Below, in pieces: positions 55,658 through 64,000 of a stretch of DNA of 64,000 bases. The position numbers were made by a program, and so were the translations under genes. This DNA comes from Alcanivorax sediminis (GTDB lineage: Bacteria > Pseudomonadota > Gammaproteobacteria > Pseudomonadales > Alcanivoracaceae), in assembly GCF_009601165.1 (NCBI RefSeq), contig NZ_WIRE01000002.1:186001-250000 (forward strand). Reading direction: 5' to 3'. Numbering within the stretch: the first letter of the stretch is position 1; each line of letters begins with the position of its first letter. The notes under the pieces were generated by a model. It made no database searches. It had not been told where the DNA came from and saw only the letters and a program-made list of their open reading frames with translations.

Positions 55658-55692
55658 GCGTGTTGCATGCAGCGTGATGCGTGAAGTGTCGC
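55658..55692. repeat. Heptamer array, GCGTGNN family, copy 3 (single arm)
   Basis: GCGTGTT, GCATGCA, GCGTGAT, GCGTGAA, GTGTCGC: five units of exact period seven, 73 bp before ruvC. No inverted partner beside it. Confidence 0.75.
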
Positions 55693-55764
55693 CTTAACTA
55701 ACTGGACATCTGGACAGCATTTAGGTACAACTGACGCAGATTTTCTATTTGTGGTCAGACAGTT

Positions 55765-56283
55765 ATGGCATTGATTCTCGGTATCGATCCCGGTTCGCGA
55801 CATACCGGCTTTGGGCTGGTCGAACATGTGGGTAACCGGTCCCGAGCGGTGGCCTTTGGCACCATTTCTACCTCCCACAAGGAGATACCACCCCGGTTGG
55901 GCGAAATCTTTGCCGGTATTGATCAGGTGGTGAAGGAATATGGCCCGGCGGAAGTGAGCATCGAGAAGGTGTTCATGGCCCGCAATGCTGATTCCGCTCT
56001 CAAACTCGGCCAGGCTCGTGGTGCGGCGATTGCCGCAGTGATGCAGGCGTCTATTCCGGTGTTCGAGTACTCGGCCCGGCAAGTGAAGCAGGCGGTGGTG
56101 GGCAAGGGCAGTGCCGAGAAAGCCCAGGTAGGGGAGATGGTTCGCCATCTTCTGGGGCTGGAGAAACGCCCCCAGGAAGATGCGGCCGATGCGCTGGCGA
56201 TTGCCCTTTGTCACGCTCACATGCGTGTTACTTTGGCGCGCATGGCCGGCGCCACGGCGGTGCGCAACCGCCGCATTCGATAG
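55765..56283 (+). CDS. ruvC: Holliday junction resolvase RuvC
   Basis: A 172-residue endonuclease that cuts four-way junctions with RuvAB. The acidic catalytic residues appear in [13 protein letters not shown] (Asp near 7), VSIEKVF (Glu near 66) and [13 protein letters not shown] (Asp residues near 140). First of the ruvCAB genes here; ruvA starts 36 bp later. Confidence 0.97.
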   Translation: MALILGIDPGSRHTGFGLVEHVGNRSRAVAFGTISTSHKEIPPRLGEIFAGIDQVVKEYGPAEVSIEKVFMARNADSALKLGQARGAAIAAVMQASIPVFEYSARQVKQAVVGKGSAEKAQVGEMVRHLLGLEKRPQEDAADALAIALCHAHMRVTLARMAGATAVRNRRIR

Positions 56284-56319
56284 ATCAACGCTAACCTTTG
56301 CCGTCATTAAGGACTCAGC

Positions 56320-56919
56320 ATGATTGGACAACTGCGTGGCACCCTGCTGGAAAAGCGCCCCCCGGTGCTGCTGCTGGATGTGAACGGAGTGGGCTACGAA
56401 GTGGAAGCCCCCATGACCGTGTTTTACGAGTTGCCGGAAACCGGACAGCCCCTCACCCTGCATACTCATTTCGTGGTGCGAGAGGATGCCCAGCTGCTGT
56501 ACGGCTTTTCCAGTCGCTATGAGCGAGAGCTGTTTCGCGCGCTGATCAAGGTGAATGGCGTGGGGCCGAAAATGGGGTTGGCGATTCTGTCCGGCATCGA
56601 AGCGGACCGGCTGGCGCAGTGTATCCAGGATCAGGATTCCTCCACGCTGGTGAAGGTGCCGGGTATCGGCAAGAAGACCGCAGAACGGCTGGTGATCGAA
56701 ATGAGTGACCGGCTGGACAAGATTGACGGTGCGCCTGCCAGCTTGCCTGGCCGGGTTGCCCTGACCCCGGAAGACGATGCGCGCAGTGATGCCATTGCTG
56801 CGCTGGAGGCCCTGGGCTATCGCAGCAAGGATGCCGTGGCGGCCGTCGGCAAGGTGGCAGAAGACGGCGCCAGCAGCGAGCAGCTGATCCGAATGGCACT
56901 GAAAAATCTGGCGCGATGA
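56320..56919 (+). CDS. ruvA: Holliday junction branch-migration protein RuvA
   Basis: A 199-residue DNA-binding subunit of the RuvAB motor. OB-like N-terminal domain (MIGQLRGTLLEKRPP), two helix-hairpin-helix motifs (VNGVGPKMGLAILS and VPGIGKKTAERLVIEM) and a C-terminal RuvB-binding three-helix domain. Length typical. Confidence 0.97.
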   Translation: MIGQLRGTLLEKRPPVLLLDVNGVGYEVEAPMTVFYELPETGQPLTLHTHFVVREDAQLLYGFSSRYERELFRALIKVNGVGPKMGLAILSGIEADRLAQCIQDQDSSTLVKVPGIGKKTAERLVIEMSDRLDKIDGAPASLPGRVALTPEDDARSDAIAALEALGYRSKDAVAAVGKVAEDGASSEQLIRMALKNLAR

Positions 56920-57064
56920 GCGCCGATCCCGTTTTCCGGGTGCGATTAGGCAAATCTTCGTAGTAACTGTGATACCAGCAATGGCAGTCAGGTGGTTAGC
57001 TGGGTTACGCTAGCCGCACTCGAGACAGTAATAGCAACCGGGCAGGGGCGGCATCGCCGCAAGC

Positions 57065-58085
<1,021 letters not shown>

Positions 58086-58093
<8 letters not shown>

Positions 58094-58529
58094 AAAAAAA
58101 CAGCAAAGTGGGGAATTTACCCTCCCGGTTCGCGTCTACATCGAAGACACTGACGCCGGTGGCATCGTTTATTACGTGAACTACCTGAAATTCATGGAGC
58201 GCGCGCGCACGGAATACCTGCGCACCCTTGGCTATCAGCATTACGCCCTGGCCGATGACAATTTTCAGTTTGTAGTTCACTCGGCCAACGTGCAGTATCG
58301 CCAACCGGCACGGATTGATGACGCCCTGCAGGTAACGGCTCGCCTCAAAAAGCTGGGTAAGGCTACGCTGCTGTTTGATCAGCAGGTGCTTCGGGGAAAT
58401 ACAGTGCTGTGTCAGGCGGATATCAAAGTGGCCTGCGTGACAGCGGATACACTCAGGCCGGCAGGCATACCTGCGGCTTTATACAAGAAATTTATCGCAG
58501 CCAGCGAAGGAGAAGGGCTCAATGGTTGA
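58086..58529 (+). CDS. ybgC: Acyl-CoA thioesterase YbgC
   Basis: A 147-residue hotdog thioesterase of the Tol-Pal-associated type. The catalytic Asp lies in [26 protein letters not shown] (near residues 17-42). In other species it acts on acyl-CoA or acyl carrier protein and binds the phospholipid machinery. Overlaps both ruvB and tolQ by eight bases. Confidence 0.94.
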
Positions 58530-59208
58530 GGCATCCAGCATGTCGGTTGTCAGTCTGATCAGCAATGCCACCATTGTGGTGCAGCTGGTGATGGCGCTGT
58601 TGATTCTGGCGTCGCTGACGTCCTGGTACATGATCGTGAGTCGCTTCCGGGTGTTGGGCCGTGCACAAAAGGCGGGAAGGGCGTTTGAAGAAACCTTCTG
58701 GTCCAGCGACGATCTTGCCTCCCTCTACAAGAAAAGCCGTGATAACCCGCACCCTGATTCTGGAACCGAGTCCATCTTTCGTGCGGGCTTTCAGGAATTC
58801 GCGCGGCTGTCGAAAAGCTCTCGCAGTGCGGATGCCGTTATGGATGGCAGCCAGCGCGCCATGCGTGTGGCGTTGCAACGTGAGCAGACGCGCCTGACCA
58901 AGCACCTCCCATTCCTGGCCACCGTTGGTTCTACCAGCCCTTATGTGGGCTTGTTCGGCACGGTATGGGGGATCATGAATTCCTTTATGGCGTTGGCCAA
59001 TGTGAAGCAGGCCACCTTGAGTGTGGTGGCGCCGGGTATCGCCGAAGCCCTGATTGCTACTGCGATTGGTTTGTTTGCCGCCATTCCTGCGGTCATGGCC
59101 TACAACCGTTTCTCCGCCCAGAGTGACTCCCTGCTCACCGAAAACGAAATGTTCGCTGAGGAATTCTCTTCCGTCCTTCATCGTCAGGCGCATGGGCGGG
59201 GAGCCTGA
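58522..59208 (+). CDS. tolQ: Tol-Pal system protein TolQ
   Basis: A 228-residue inner-membrane proton-channel subunit of the TolQR motor. Three membrane helices (about 17-38, 135-157, 170-195). The characteristic LPFLATVGSTSPYVGLFGTVWGIM and SVVAPGIAEALIATAIGLFAAIPAV segments line the channel. The motor helps constrict the outer membrane at division. Confidence 0.97.
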   Translation: MVEASSMSVVSLISNATIVVQLVMALLILASLTSWYMIVSRFRVLGRAQKAGRAFEETFWSSDDLASLYKKSRDNPHPDSGTESIFRAGFQEFARLSKSSRSADAVMDGSQRAMRVALQREQTRLTKHLPFLATVGSTSPYVGLFGTVWGIMNSFMALANVKQATLSVVAPGIAEALIATAIGLFAAIPAVMAYNRFSAQSDSLLTENEMFAEEFSSVLHRQAHGRGA

Positions 59209-59211
59209 TCC

Positions 59212-59649
59212 ATGAGTGGCGTGAAGATAAGGGTGCCTCGCAAGCTGGTTGCCGAGATGAACGTGGTGCCCTACATCGACGTGATGCTGGTGCTGCTGGT
59301 CATCTTCATGGCCACCGCGCCGATGATGACACAGGGCATCAACGTGGACCTGCCAGACAGCAACAGCGCGCCCATCGATACAACCAAGAACGAGCCGGTG
59401 ATCGTGTCAGTGAAGGCGGATGGCAGTTACTACATTAATGTGGGCAGCGATAGCCAAAAATCAGCCAGCCTGGAAACCGTCAAGGGGCATGTACTGCGTA
59501 TTCACAAGCACAAGCCCGAGACCCTGTTTCTGGTGGAGGGCGATAGCAAGGTGGCCTATTCCAGCGTGATTTCGCTGATGGCTGCCCTGCAGGAGGCAGG
59601 CATTACCCAGCTGGGGCTGGTGACGGAGCCAGCAGGCAGCAATGAGTGA
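59212..59649 (+). CDS. tolR: Tol-Pal system protein TolR
   Basis: A 145-residue ExbD/TolR protein. One N-terminal helix with the essential Asp in VPYIDVMLVLLVIFM (near residue 23) and a periplasmic domain. Works with TolQ to energise TolA. Confidence 0.96.
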   Translation: MSGVKIRVPRKLVAEMNVVPYIDVMLVLLVIFMATAPMMTQGINVDLPDSNSAPIDTTKNEPVIVSVKADGSYYINVGSDSQKSASLETVKGHVLRIHKHKPETLFLVEGDSKVAYSSVISLMAALQEAGITQLGLVTEPAGSNE

Positions 59650-60427
59650 TCGTCAGGTTGCGATTGCCTTTACCCTGTTCATTCACCTGGTGGTGTTTGG
59701 ATTGCTGTTGTTTAGCTGGAGCACGGACCCAAGCCTGCACAAGGCCCCGGTGATTCCGCCCCATGTGAAAGCCACCATGGTGGAAACATCGAAACAGAAG
59801 AAGGCACCGGTGGCGAAGCCGACGCCGGAGAAAAAACCGGCACCCAAGCCAAAGCCGGTAGAAAAACCGAAGCCGAAACCGGCAGAAAAGCCAAAGCCGG
59901 TGGAGAAACCCAAGCCGAAGCCGGCGGAAAAACCAAAACCGGCGGCCAAGCCAAAACCGAAACCGGAGCCGAAACCGGCACCGAAGCCCGATCCAAAACC
60001 GGTTGTGCCGGAGATCGAGGAAGCCAGCCTGGAAGAGATGCTGGCAGACGAAGAAATTGAAATGGATCGCAAGCCTGAGCCTGCATCGGATGAGGCGGAG
60101 GATGCGGCAAGTAATGCAGATCAGTCCGATGTGGAAGTGGCCAGTCACAGTGATGCCATCCGTGCGGCAGTCAAGCAGCGGTGGCGCATACCAGGCACTT
60201 ACCGCGGTCGCAATGATCTGAAAACCACCGTGCGGATTCGTACCATCCCCGGCGGTGATGTACTGGATGTATCGGTGGTCGAGTCCAGCGGCTACCCGCA
60301 GTTTGATGAGTCGGTGATCAAGGCGGTGCAGCTGGCCAGCCCGTTACCGGTGCCCTCCGGGGCCTTGTTTGATAAAGAGTTTCGCTCGTTTTTGATGATG
60401 TTTGAGCCAACAGGAGTGTCTCAGTGA
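59642..60427 (+). CDS. tolA: Tol-Pal system protein TolA
   Basis: A 261-residue inner-membrane protein that reaches across the periplasm to TolB and Pal. N-terminal helix (about 9-26), a central Pro/Lys-rich region (about 55-125) made of repeats such as PKPVEKPKPKPAEK instead of the Ala-rich helix of E. coli, and a C-terminal TonB-like domain (about 170-261) with RWRIPGTYRGRNDLKTTVRIR. The overlap with tolR is eight bases. Confidence 0.93.
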   Translation: MSDRQVAIAFTLFIHLVVFGLLLFSWSTDPSLHKAPVIPPHVKATMVETSKQKKAPVAKPTPEKKPAPKPKPVEKPKPKPAEKPKPVEKPKPKPAEKPKPAAKPKPKPEPKPAPKPDPKPVVPEIEEASLEEMLADEEIEMDRKPEPASDEAEDAASNADQSDVEVASHSDAIRAAVKQRWRIPGTYRGRNDLKTTVRIRTIPGGDVLDVSVVESSGYPQFDESVIKAVQLASPLPVPSGALFDKEFRSFLMMFEPTGVSQ

Positions 60428-61701
60428 GTCGTATTGCGTTGTTATTGGTGATGTTGCTCAGTACTGCCGTCGCCAGAGCAGAACTGCTCATCAAAGTGAC
60501 CGAAGGCCGGGTGGATGCCGTGCCGATTGCGGTGGTGCCGTTTGCCGGTTCCCAGGGAGCCCCGGAAGATGTGTCTGCCATCGTGGCTGCAGACTTGCAT
60601 CGCAGCGGCCAGTTCAAGCCGATGCCGGCAGAAGACATGCTCAGTCGTCCTTCAAAGCAAAGCGAAGTGATTTACCGGGATTTTCGTGTGCTGGGCATGG
60701 AATATATCGTTGCCGGCAGCATGAAGCCGCTGGAGAGCGGAGGCTATGAGATTAGCTATGCGCTTTATGATGTCAGCAGTGAGGTGAAGCTGCTGGAGGA
60801 GACCTATCGTCCGCCGGTTTCCCAGTTGCGCGATGTGGCTCATGCCATCAGTGACCGTATTTATGAGCAGCTCACGGGGATTCCGGGTGCGTTCTCCACC
60901 AAGATTCTTTACGTGACCCACAATCGCGGCACGGCCAATCCGTTTCAGCTGCAGTATGCCGATGCCGATGGTCACCGCGTGACGACAATCCTGCGTAGCC
61001 GTGAACCGATCATGAGCCCGGCCTGGTCGCCGGATGGCCGCAAGGTAACGTATGTGTCGTTCGAAGATCGTGGTATGCCCGCCATTTATATTCATGAACT
61101 GGCGACCACCAAGCGCGAGAAGGTGTCCAGCTTCAAGGGCATCAATGGTGCACCGGACTGGTCACCCGACGGACAGAAGCTGGCCCTGACACTGTCTCGT
61201 GACGGCAACCCCGAAATTTATATGCTGGATATCAATACCAAGGCGCTGACCCGTCTCACCAATCACTATGGTATCGATACCGAACCACGCTGGTTGCCGG
61301 ATGGCGAGAACCTGGTGTTCACGTCCAGCCGCTCAGGTGGACCACAGATCTATAAACTGAACATAAATGATAAGTCCGTCCGGCGCGTCTCATTCCAGGG
61401 TGCTTATAATGCGCGCCCAGATGTGACGCCTGACGGTCGCTATCTTGTTTATGTGCACCGACGAAATGGAAATTTCAATGTCGGTGTCCAGGACCTCCAG
61501 CGGGGAACGTTCAATATTGTGACCCGCACCGACATGGATGAGTCCCCCAGTGTTGCGCCCAATGGAAGTATGGTAATTTACGGGACGCAAGACCGGGGAA
61601 CGGGGGTTCTGGAAGCCGTATCCATCGATGGCAGAGTGAAAGTTGAGCTGCCGTCGAAGGAAGGGGAAGTCAGAGAACCGGCATGGTCGCCGTTCCTCTG
61701 A
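60424..61701 (+). CDS. tolB: Tol-Pal system protein TolB
   Basis: A 425-residue periplasmic protein. GTG start overlapping the tolA stop. Signal peptide 1-20, N-terminal D1 domain (about 25-160) and a six-bladed propeller with repeated SPAWSPDGRKVTYVS-type blades, which binds Pal. Length typical. Confidence 0.96.
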   Translation: MSRIALLLVMLLSTAVARAELLIKVTEGRVDAVPIAVVPFAGSQGAPEDVSAIVAADLHRSGQFKPMPAEDMLSRPSKQSEVIYRDFRVLGMEYIVAGSMKPLESGGYEISYALYDVSSEVKLLEETYRPPVSQLRDVAHAISDRIYEQLTGIPGAFSTKILYVTHNRGTANPFQLQYADADGHRVTTILRSREPIMSPAWSPDGRKVTYVSFEDRGMPAIYIHELATTKREKVSSFKGINGAPDWSPDGQKLALTLSRDGNPEIYMLDINTKALTRLTNHYGIDTEPRWLPDGENLVFTSSRSGGPQIYKLNINDKSVRRVSFQGAYNARPDVTPDGRYLVYVHRRNGNFNVGVQDLQRGTFNIVTRTDMDESPSVAPNGSMVIYGTQDRGTGVLEAVSIDGRVKVELPSKEGEVREPAWSPFL

Positions 61702-61782
61702 CAGAGTATTGGGTGGGCAAGGAGTCACTCATTACTCGCCAGGTTCTCGGAGTCCAAACTTAGGAAATAATAGGAGCTTTTC

Positions 61783-62352
61783 ATGCGTTCATTTCTCAAC
61801 CCGCTGTTCGCCCTGATGTTGGCTGCCGCGCTGGCCGCTTGTTCCAGCACGCCGACTGAAGAAGACACTTCCGCTACCGATACCACCGAGCCGACTGAAG
61901 TCGCTCCGGTTACCCCGGTAGAACCGACTGCGCCGGCCAAGCCGGACACCAGCAGCATCCCGATGACTGCTGACAACTTCTACAACCATCCGTCCAACTA
62001 CGACGGCACCACCAACACCAAGGTGATCTACTTCGCCTTCGACAGCAACACCGTTCCGGCTGCTGCTTTCGAAACCCTGCGTGCTCACGCTACCTACCTG
62101 AAGAACAACTCTGGCGCTAAAGTGCGTCTGGAAGGTCACGCTGACGAGCGCGGTACTCGCGAGTACAACGTTGCTCTGTCCGAGCGTCGTTCCAAGGCGG
62201 TAGAGAAGTTCCTGCGCGTTCAGGGCGTATCTGCTTCCCAGATCGAAGTAGTGTCCTACGGTGAAGAGAAGCCGGCGGCTTTCGGTCACAGCGAAATGGA
62301 CTGGGCCAAGAACCGTCGTGTTGAACTGAACTACACTGCTGGCCGTCCGTAA
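61783..62352 (+). CDS. pal: Peptidoglycan-associated lipoprotein Pal
   Basis: A 189-residue outer-membrane lipoprotein. The lipobox is LAAC (Cys near residue 20), followed by a Thr/Glu/Pro-rich linker (about 22-60) and an OmpA-like peptidoglycan-binding domain with YFAFDSNTV, LEGHADERGTREYN and RRVELNY. AGGAG precedes the start. Notably biased codons suggest high expression. Confidence 0.97.
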   Translation: MRSFLNPLFALMLAAALAACSSTPTEEDTSATDTTEPTEVAPVTPVEPTAPAKPDTSSIPMTADNFYNHPSNYDGTTNTKVIYFAFDSNTVPAAAFETLRAHATYLKNNSGAKVRLEGHADERGTREYNVALSERRSKAVEKFLRVQGVSASQIEVVSYGEEKPAAFGHSEMDWAKNRRVELNYTAGRP

Positions 62353-62355
62353 GCG

Positions 62356-63129
62356 ATGACAGTAGTGATGACAAAACGCCTGCTCGCAGGCGTCTTGCTC
62401 AGCTCCCTGGTACTCTGCGCACACGCGCAGGGTACTGGGCCGCTGGCCATTGAAGATCGCAGTACTGCTCGCAGTATGGCATCGGCCGCCGCTGGTCCTG
62501 CTGAAGCCAAGGCTTCCAGCATCAGTGAAGACGGCTTGCTGATGTTGATGCAACAGCAACAACAGTTCGAGGAGCAGGTCCAGATGCTCCAGGGGCAGAT
62601 TGAAGAGCTGCGCCATGAACTACAGGTAATGAAGGACGCAGAGCGCGAGCGTTACCTGGATCTGGATACCCGAATCAATACTCTGGCTGAACAAGGCGTC
62701 GCCGAACAGACAGAGGGCAGTGATGCTGCAGGCCCTGCTGACCCGGAAGCGGACAAGCAGGCCTACAATGCGGCCAAGGATCATCTGGTTGGCCGAGATT
62801 TCGACGCGGCGGCTAAAGCCTTCGAGGGTTACCTCAAGGACTTCCCCAATGGCCAATACCGTGGCCATGCGCATTTCTGGCTGGGTCAGGTTTACAGCAA
62901 CCAGAAGACGCCCCAGAACGACAAGGCCATGGAGCAGTTCCAGGCGGTTGTCGATAATTACCCGGATCACAGCAAGGCACCGTCCAGCCTTTATACGCTG
63001 GCCGTGATGCAGGCTCGCAGTGGCAAGGTCTCGGAAGCGAAGATCAACCTGCACAAGCTGATCAAGCAATATCCGGATTCTGCCAAGGTCGGCCAGGCGA
63101 AATCCCTTCTCGACCAACTCAAAAGCTGA
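62356..63129 (+). CDS. cpoB: Cell division coordinator CpoB (YbgF)
   Basis: A 257-residue periplasmic protein. Signal peptide 1-25; an ATG at 62368 is an alternative start. A coiled coil (about 60-110, QQQFEEQVQMLQGQIEELRHEL) is followed by TPR repeats (about 130-255). It links the Tol-Pal system to peptidoglycan synthesis at the septum. Last gene of the Tol-Pal cluster. Confidence 0.94.
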   Translation: MTVVMTKRLLAGVLLSSLVLCAHAQGTGPLAIEDRSTARSMASAAAGPAEAKASSISEDGLLMLMQQQQQFEEQVQMLQGQIEELRHELQVMKDAERERYLDLDTRINTLAEQGVAEQTEGSDAAGPADPEADKQAYNAAKDHLVGRDFDAAAKAFEGYLKDFPNGQYRGHAHFWLGQVYSNQKTPQNDKAMEQFQAVVDNYPDHSKAPSSLYTLAVMQARSGKVSEAKINLHKLIKQYPDSAKVGQAKSLLDQLKS

Positions 63130-63230
63130 TTACCGACTACCGGCGGCACAGACGCCGGCAAAGGTGATAGAATCCGCCGCATTTCCGCCCCCGGCCGTGG
63201 TCTGCCACGGCCTGGCATCCAGGAGAGGCT

Positions 63231-63872
63231 GTGGAACTGCGTCTTACCGAAATCTTTCATTCCCTTCAGGGAGAGGCTCGCACTGTGGGCCGCCCTACGG
63301 TATTCGTGCGTCTGACAGGGTGCCCCCAGCGCTGTGTCTGGTGTGATACCGAGTATGCGTTTTCCGGGGGGGAGAAGTGGTCGCTGGATGCCATTCTTCA
63401 AGAAGTGGCCAGGTACGATGCCGGTTACGTCACGGTTACCGGCGGTGAGCCGCTGGCCCAGCCCAACTGTTTGCCGTTGCTAAGCGCACTGTGTGATCAG
63501 GGCTACGAGGTGAGCCTGGAGACCGGTGGCGCCATGGACATCAGCCTGGTGGACGAGCGAGTCTCCGTGGTCATGGATCTCAAGGCCCCAGGCTCGGCGG
63601 AGCAACACAACAACCGGCTGGAGAACATCCCGCACCTGCGGCCTCATCATCAGGTCAAATTTGTTCTCGCCGACCGCAAGGATTACGACTGGGCGCGTTT
63701 CATGCTGGATCAGCATCAACTGGCTGAACGGGTGGAAGATGTCCTGTTTTCACCGGTGCAGGGCCAGCTTCCGCCCGGCGACCTGGCAGACTGGATTGTC
63801 GCGGACCGCCTGCCGGTTCGTTTTCAGCTGCAACTGCACAAATTACTCTGGAACGATGCCCGGGGCCGCTGA
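63231..63872 (+). CDS. queE: 7-carboxy-7-deazaguanine synthase
   Basis: A 213-residue radical SAM enzyme in queuosine biosynthesis that makes CDG from carboxytetrahydropterin. GTG start behind AGGAGAGG. The iron-sulfur cluster motif is CPQRCVWC (Cx3CxxC) near residues 31-38. Further family segments are [13 protein letters not shown] and [11 protein letters not shown]. It lies ahead of queC as in many genomes. Confidence 0.96.
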   Translation: MELRLTEIFHSLQGEARTVGRPTVFVRLTGCPQRCVWCDTEYAFSGGEKWSLDAILQEVARYDAGYVTVTGGEPLAQPNCLPLLSALCDQGYEVSLETGGAMDISLVDERVSVVMDLKAPGSAEQHNNRLENIPHLRPHHQVKFVLADRKDYDWARFMLDQHQLAERVEDVLFSPVQGQLPPGDLADWIVADRLPVRFQLQLHKLLWNDARGR

Positions 63873-63895
63873 GCCCGGCAATGAGGAGCTTCCCA

Positions 63896-64000
63896 ATGAA
63901 AAAAGCGGTCGTGCTGCTGTCCGGTGGGCTGGATTCTGCCACCTGCCTGGCCATTGCTCGTGATCGGGGCTATCAGTGCCATACCATCGCCTTTGATTAT
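63896..64000 (+). CDS. queC: 7-cyano-7-deazaguanine synthase (3'-truncated by window edge)
   Basis: Starts at the ATG behind ATGAGGAGC and reads [20 protein letters not shown], the ATP PP-loop SGGLDS at the N-terminus. Makes preQ0 from CDG. Only 35 residues are in the window. Confidence 0.93.
   Translation, partial: MKKAVVLLSGGLDSATCLAIARDRGYQCHTIAFDY

Noticed and set aside
55582..56469. Minus-strand frame opposite ruvC
   Set aside because: RuvC catalytic motifs lie on the plus strand; the frame also reads through repeat DNA.
59820..60005. Pro/Lys-codon repeats considered as an intergenic repeat
   Set aside because: They are the in-frame central region of tolA.

Overview
The window is a stretch of chromosome from a moderately GC-rich gammaproteobacterium. 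The ruvCAB-ybgC-tolQRAB-pal-cpoB-queE-queC block, the TamAB and RegBA-like pairs, a PA4642-type protein, LpxO, a possible PraB-type protein (linked to alkane oxidation in pseudomonads) and GlyGly-CTERM sorting point to a marine oil-degrader of the Alcanivorax type. That assignment is inference from gene content, not from a marker gene. I saw no tRNA, rRNA, CRISPR array, intact insertion sequence or prophage.

Layout. 1-1761: two overlapping diguanylate cyclases. 1896-5115 (minus): argD, argF and an orphan Fbp/Pot-type ABC ATPase. 5351-10671: a lone HyuB-like hydantoinase subunit, monothiol glutaredoxin, an outer-membrane porin followed by an FMN-binding protein and a PepSY membrane protein, and a 2-Cys peroxiredoxin. 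10804-19036: RNase T, argG, a beta-propeller lipoprotein, gloA, a retropepsin-like protease, RimK, an AstE-like deacylase and ATP sulfurylase. 19196-26428 (minus): an LssY-domain lipoprotein coupled to an MscS channel, then a 1350-residue delta-60 repeat protein. 26803-29179: LpxO, a possible PraB-like protein and an unrecognised gene. 29251-33436 (minus): an RhlE-type helicase, a 44-residue small protein and RecQ. 33533-37427: ChrA, a TetR regulator and an AidB-like acyl-CoA dehydrogenase. 37591-39660: a divergent ParA/DUF4062 pair. 39809-52458: proS, a thioesterase, tamB-tamA, regA-regB-like genes, a methyltransferase, a TPR-like exported protein, a PA4642-type protein and an HU-like protein. 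52824-64000: aspS, yebC, ruvCAB, ybgC, tolQRAB-pal-cpoB, queE and the start of queC.

The most striking signal is outside the genes. At least sixteen intergenic sites carry short arrays with an exact seven-base period, mostly as two inverted arms around a loop or hairpin. Several unrelated heptamer families share this architecture: TTAATAR/TGAATAA, GAGTTNC, GACGC-type, GCGTGNN, AAGCTNC and ACTTTGA. Three TTAATAR copies (1769-1910, 37424-37593, 39661-39814) enclose nearly identical GC-rich palindromes, each between convergent genes, and the last two flank the ParA/DUF4062 pair as direct repeats. The arrays often begin at the stop codon of the neighbouring gene or supply it.

How the genes work together: argD, argF and argG serve arginine synthesis. 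Sat starts sulfate assimilation. GloA, Prx and Grx handle oxidative and electrophile stress. TamAB, Tol-Pal, LpxO, MscS and the porin maintain the envelope. RuvABC, RecQ and YebC act on DNA or its expression. QueE and QueC make the 7-deazapurine precursor of queuosine.
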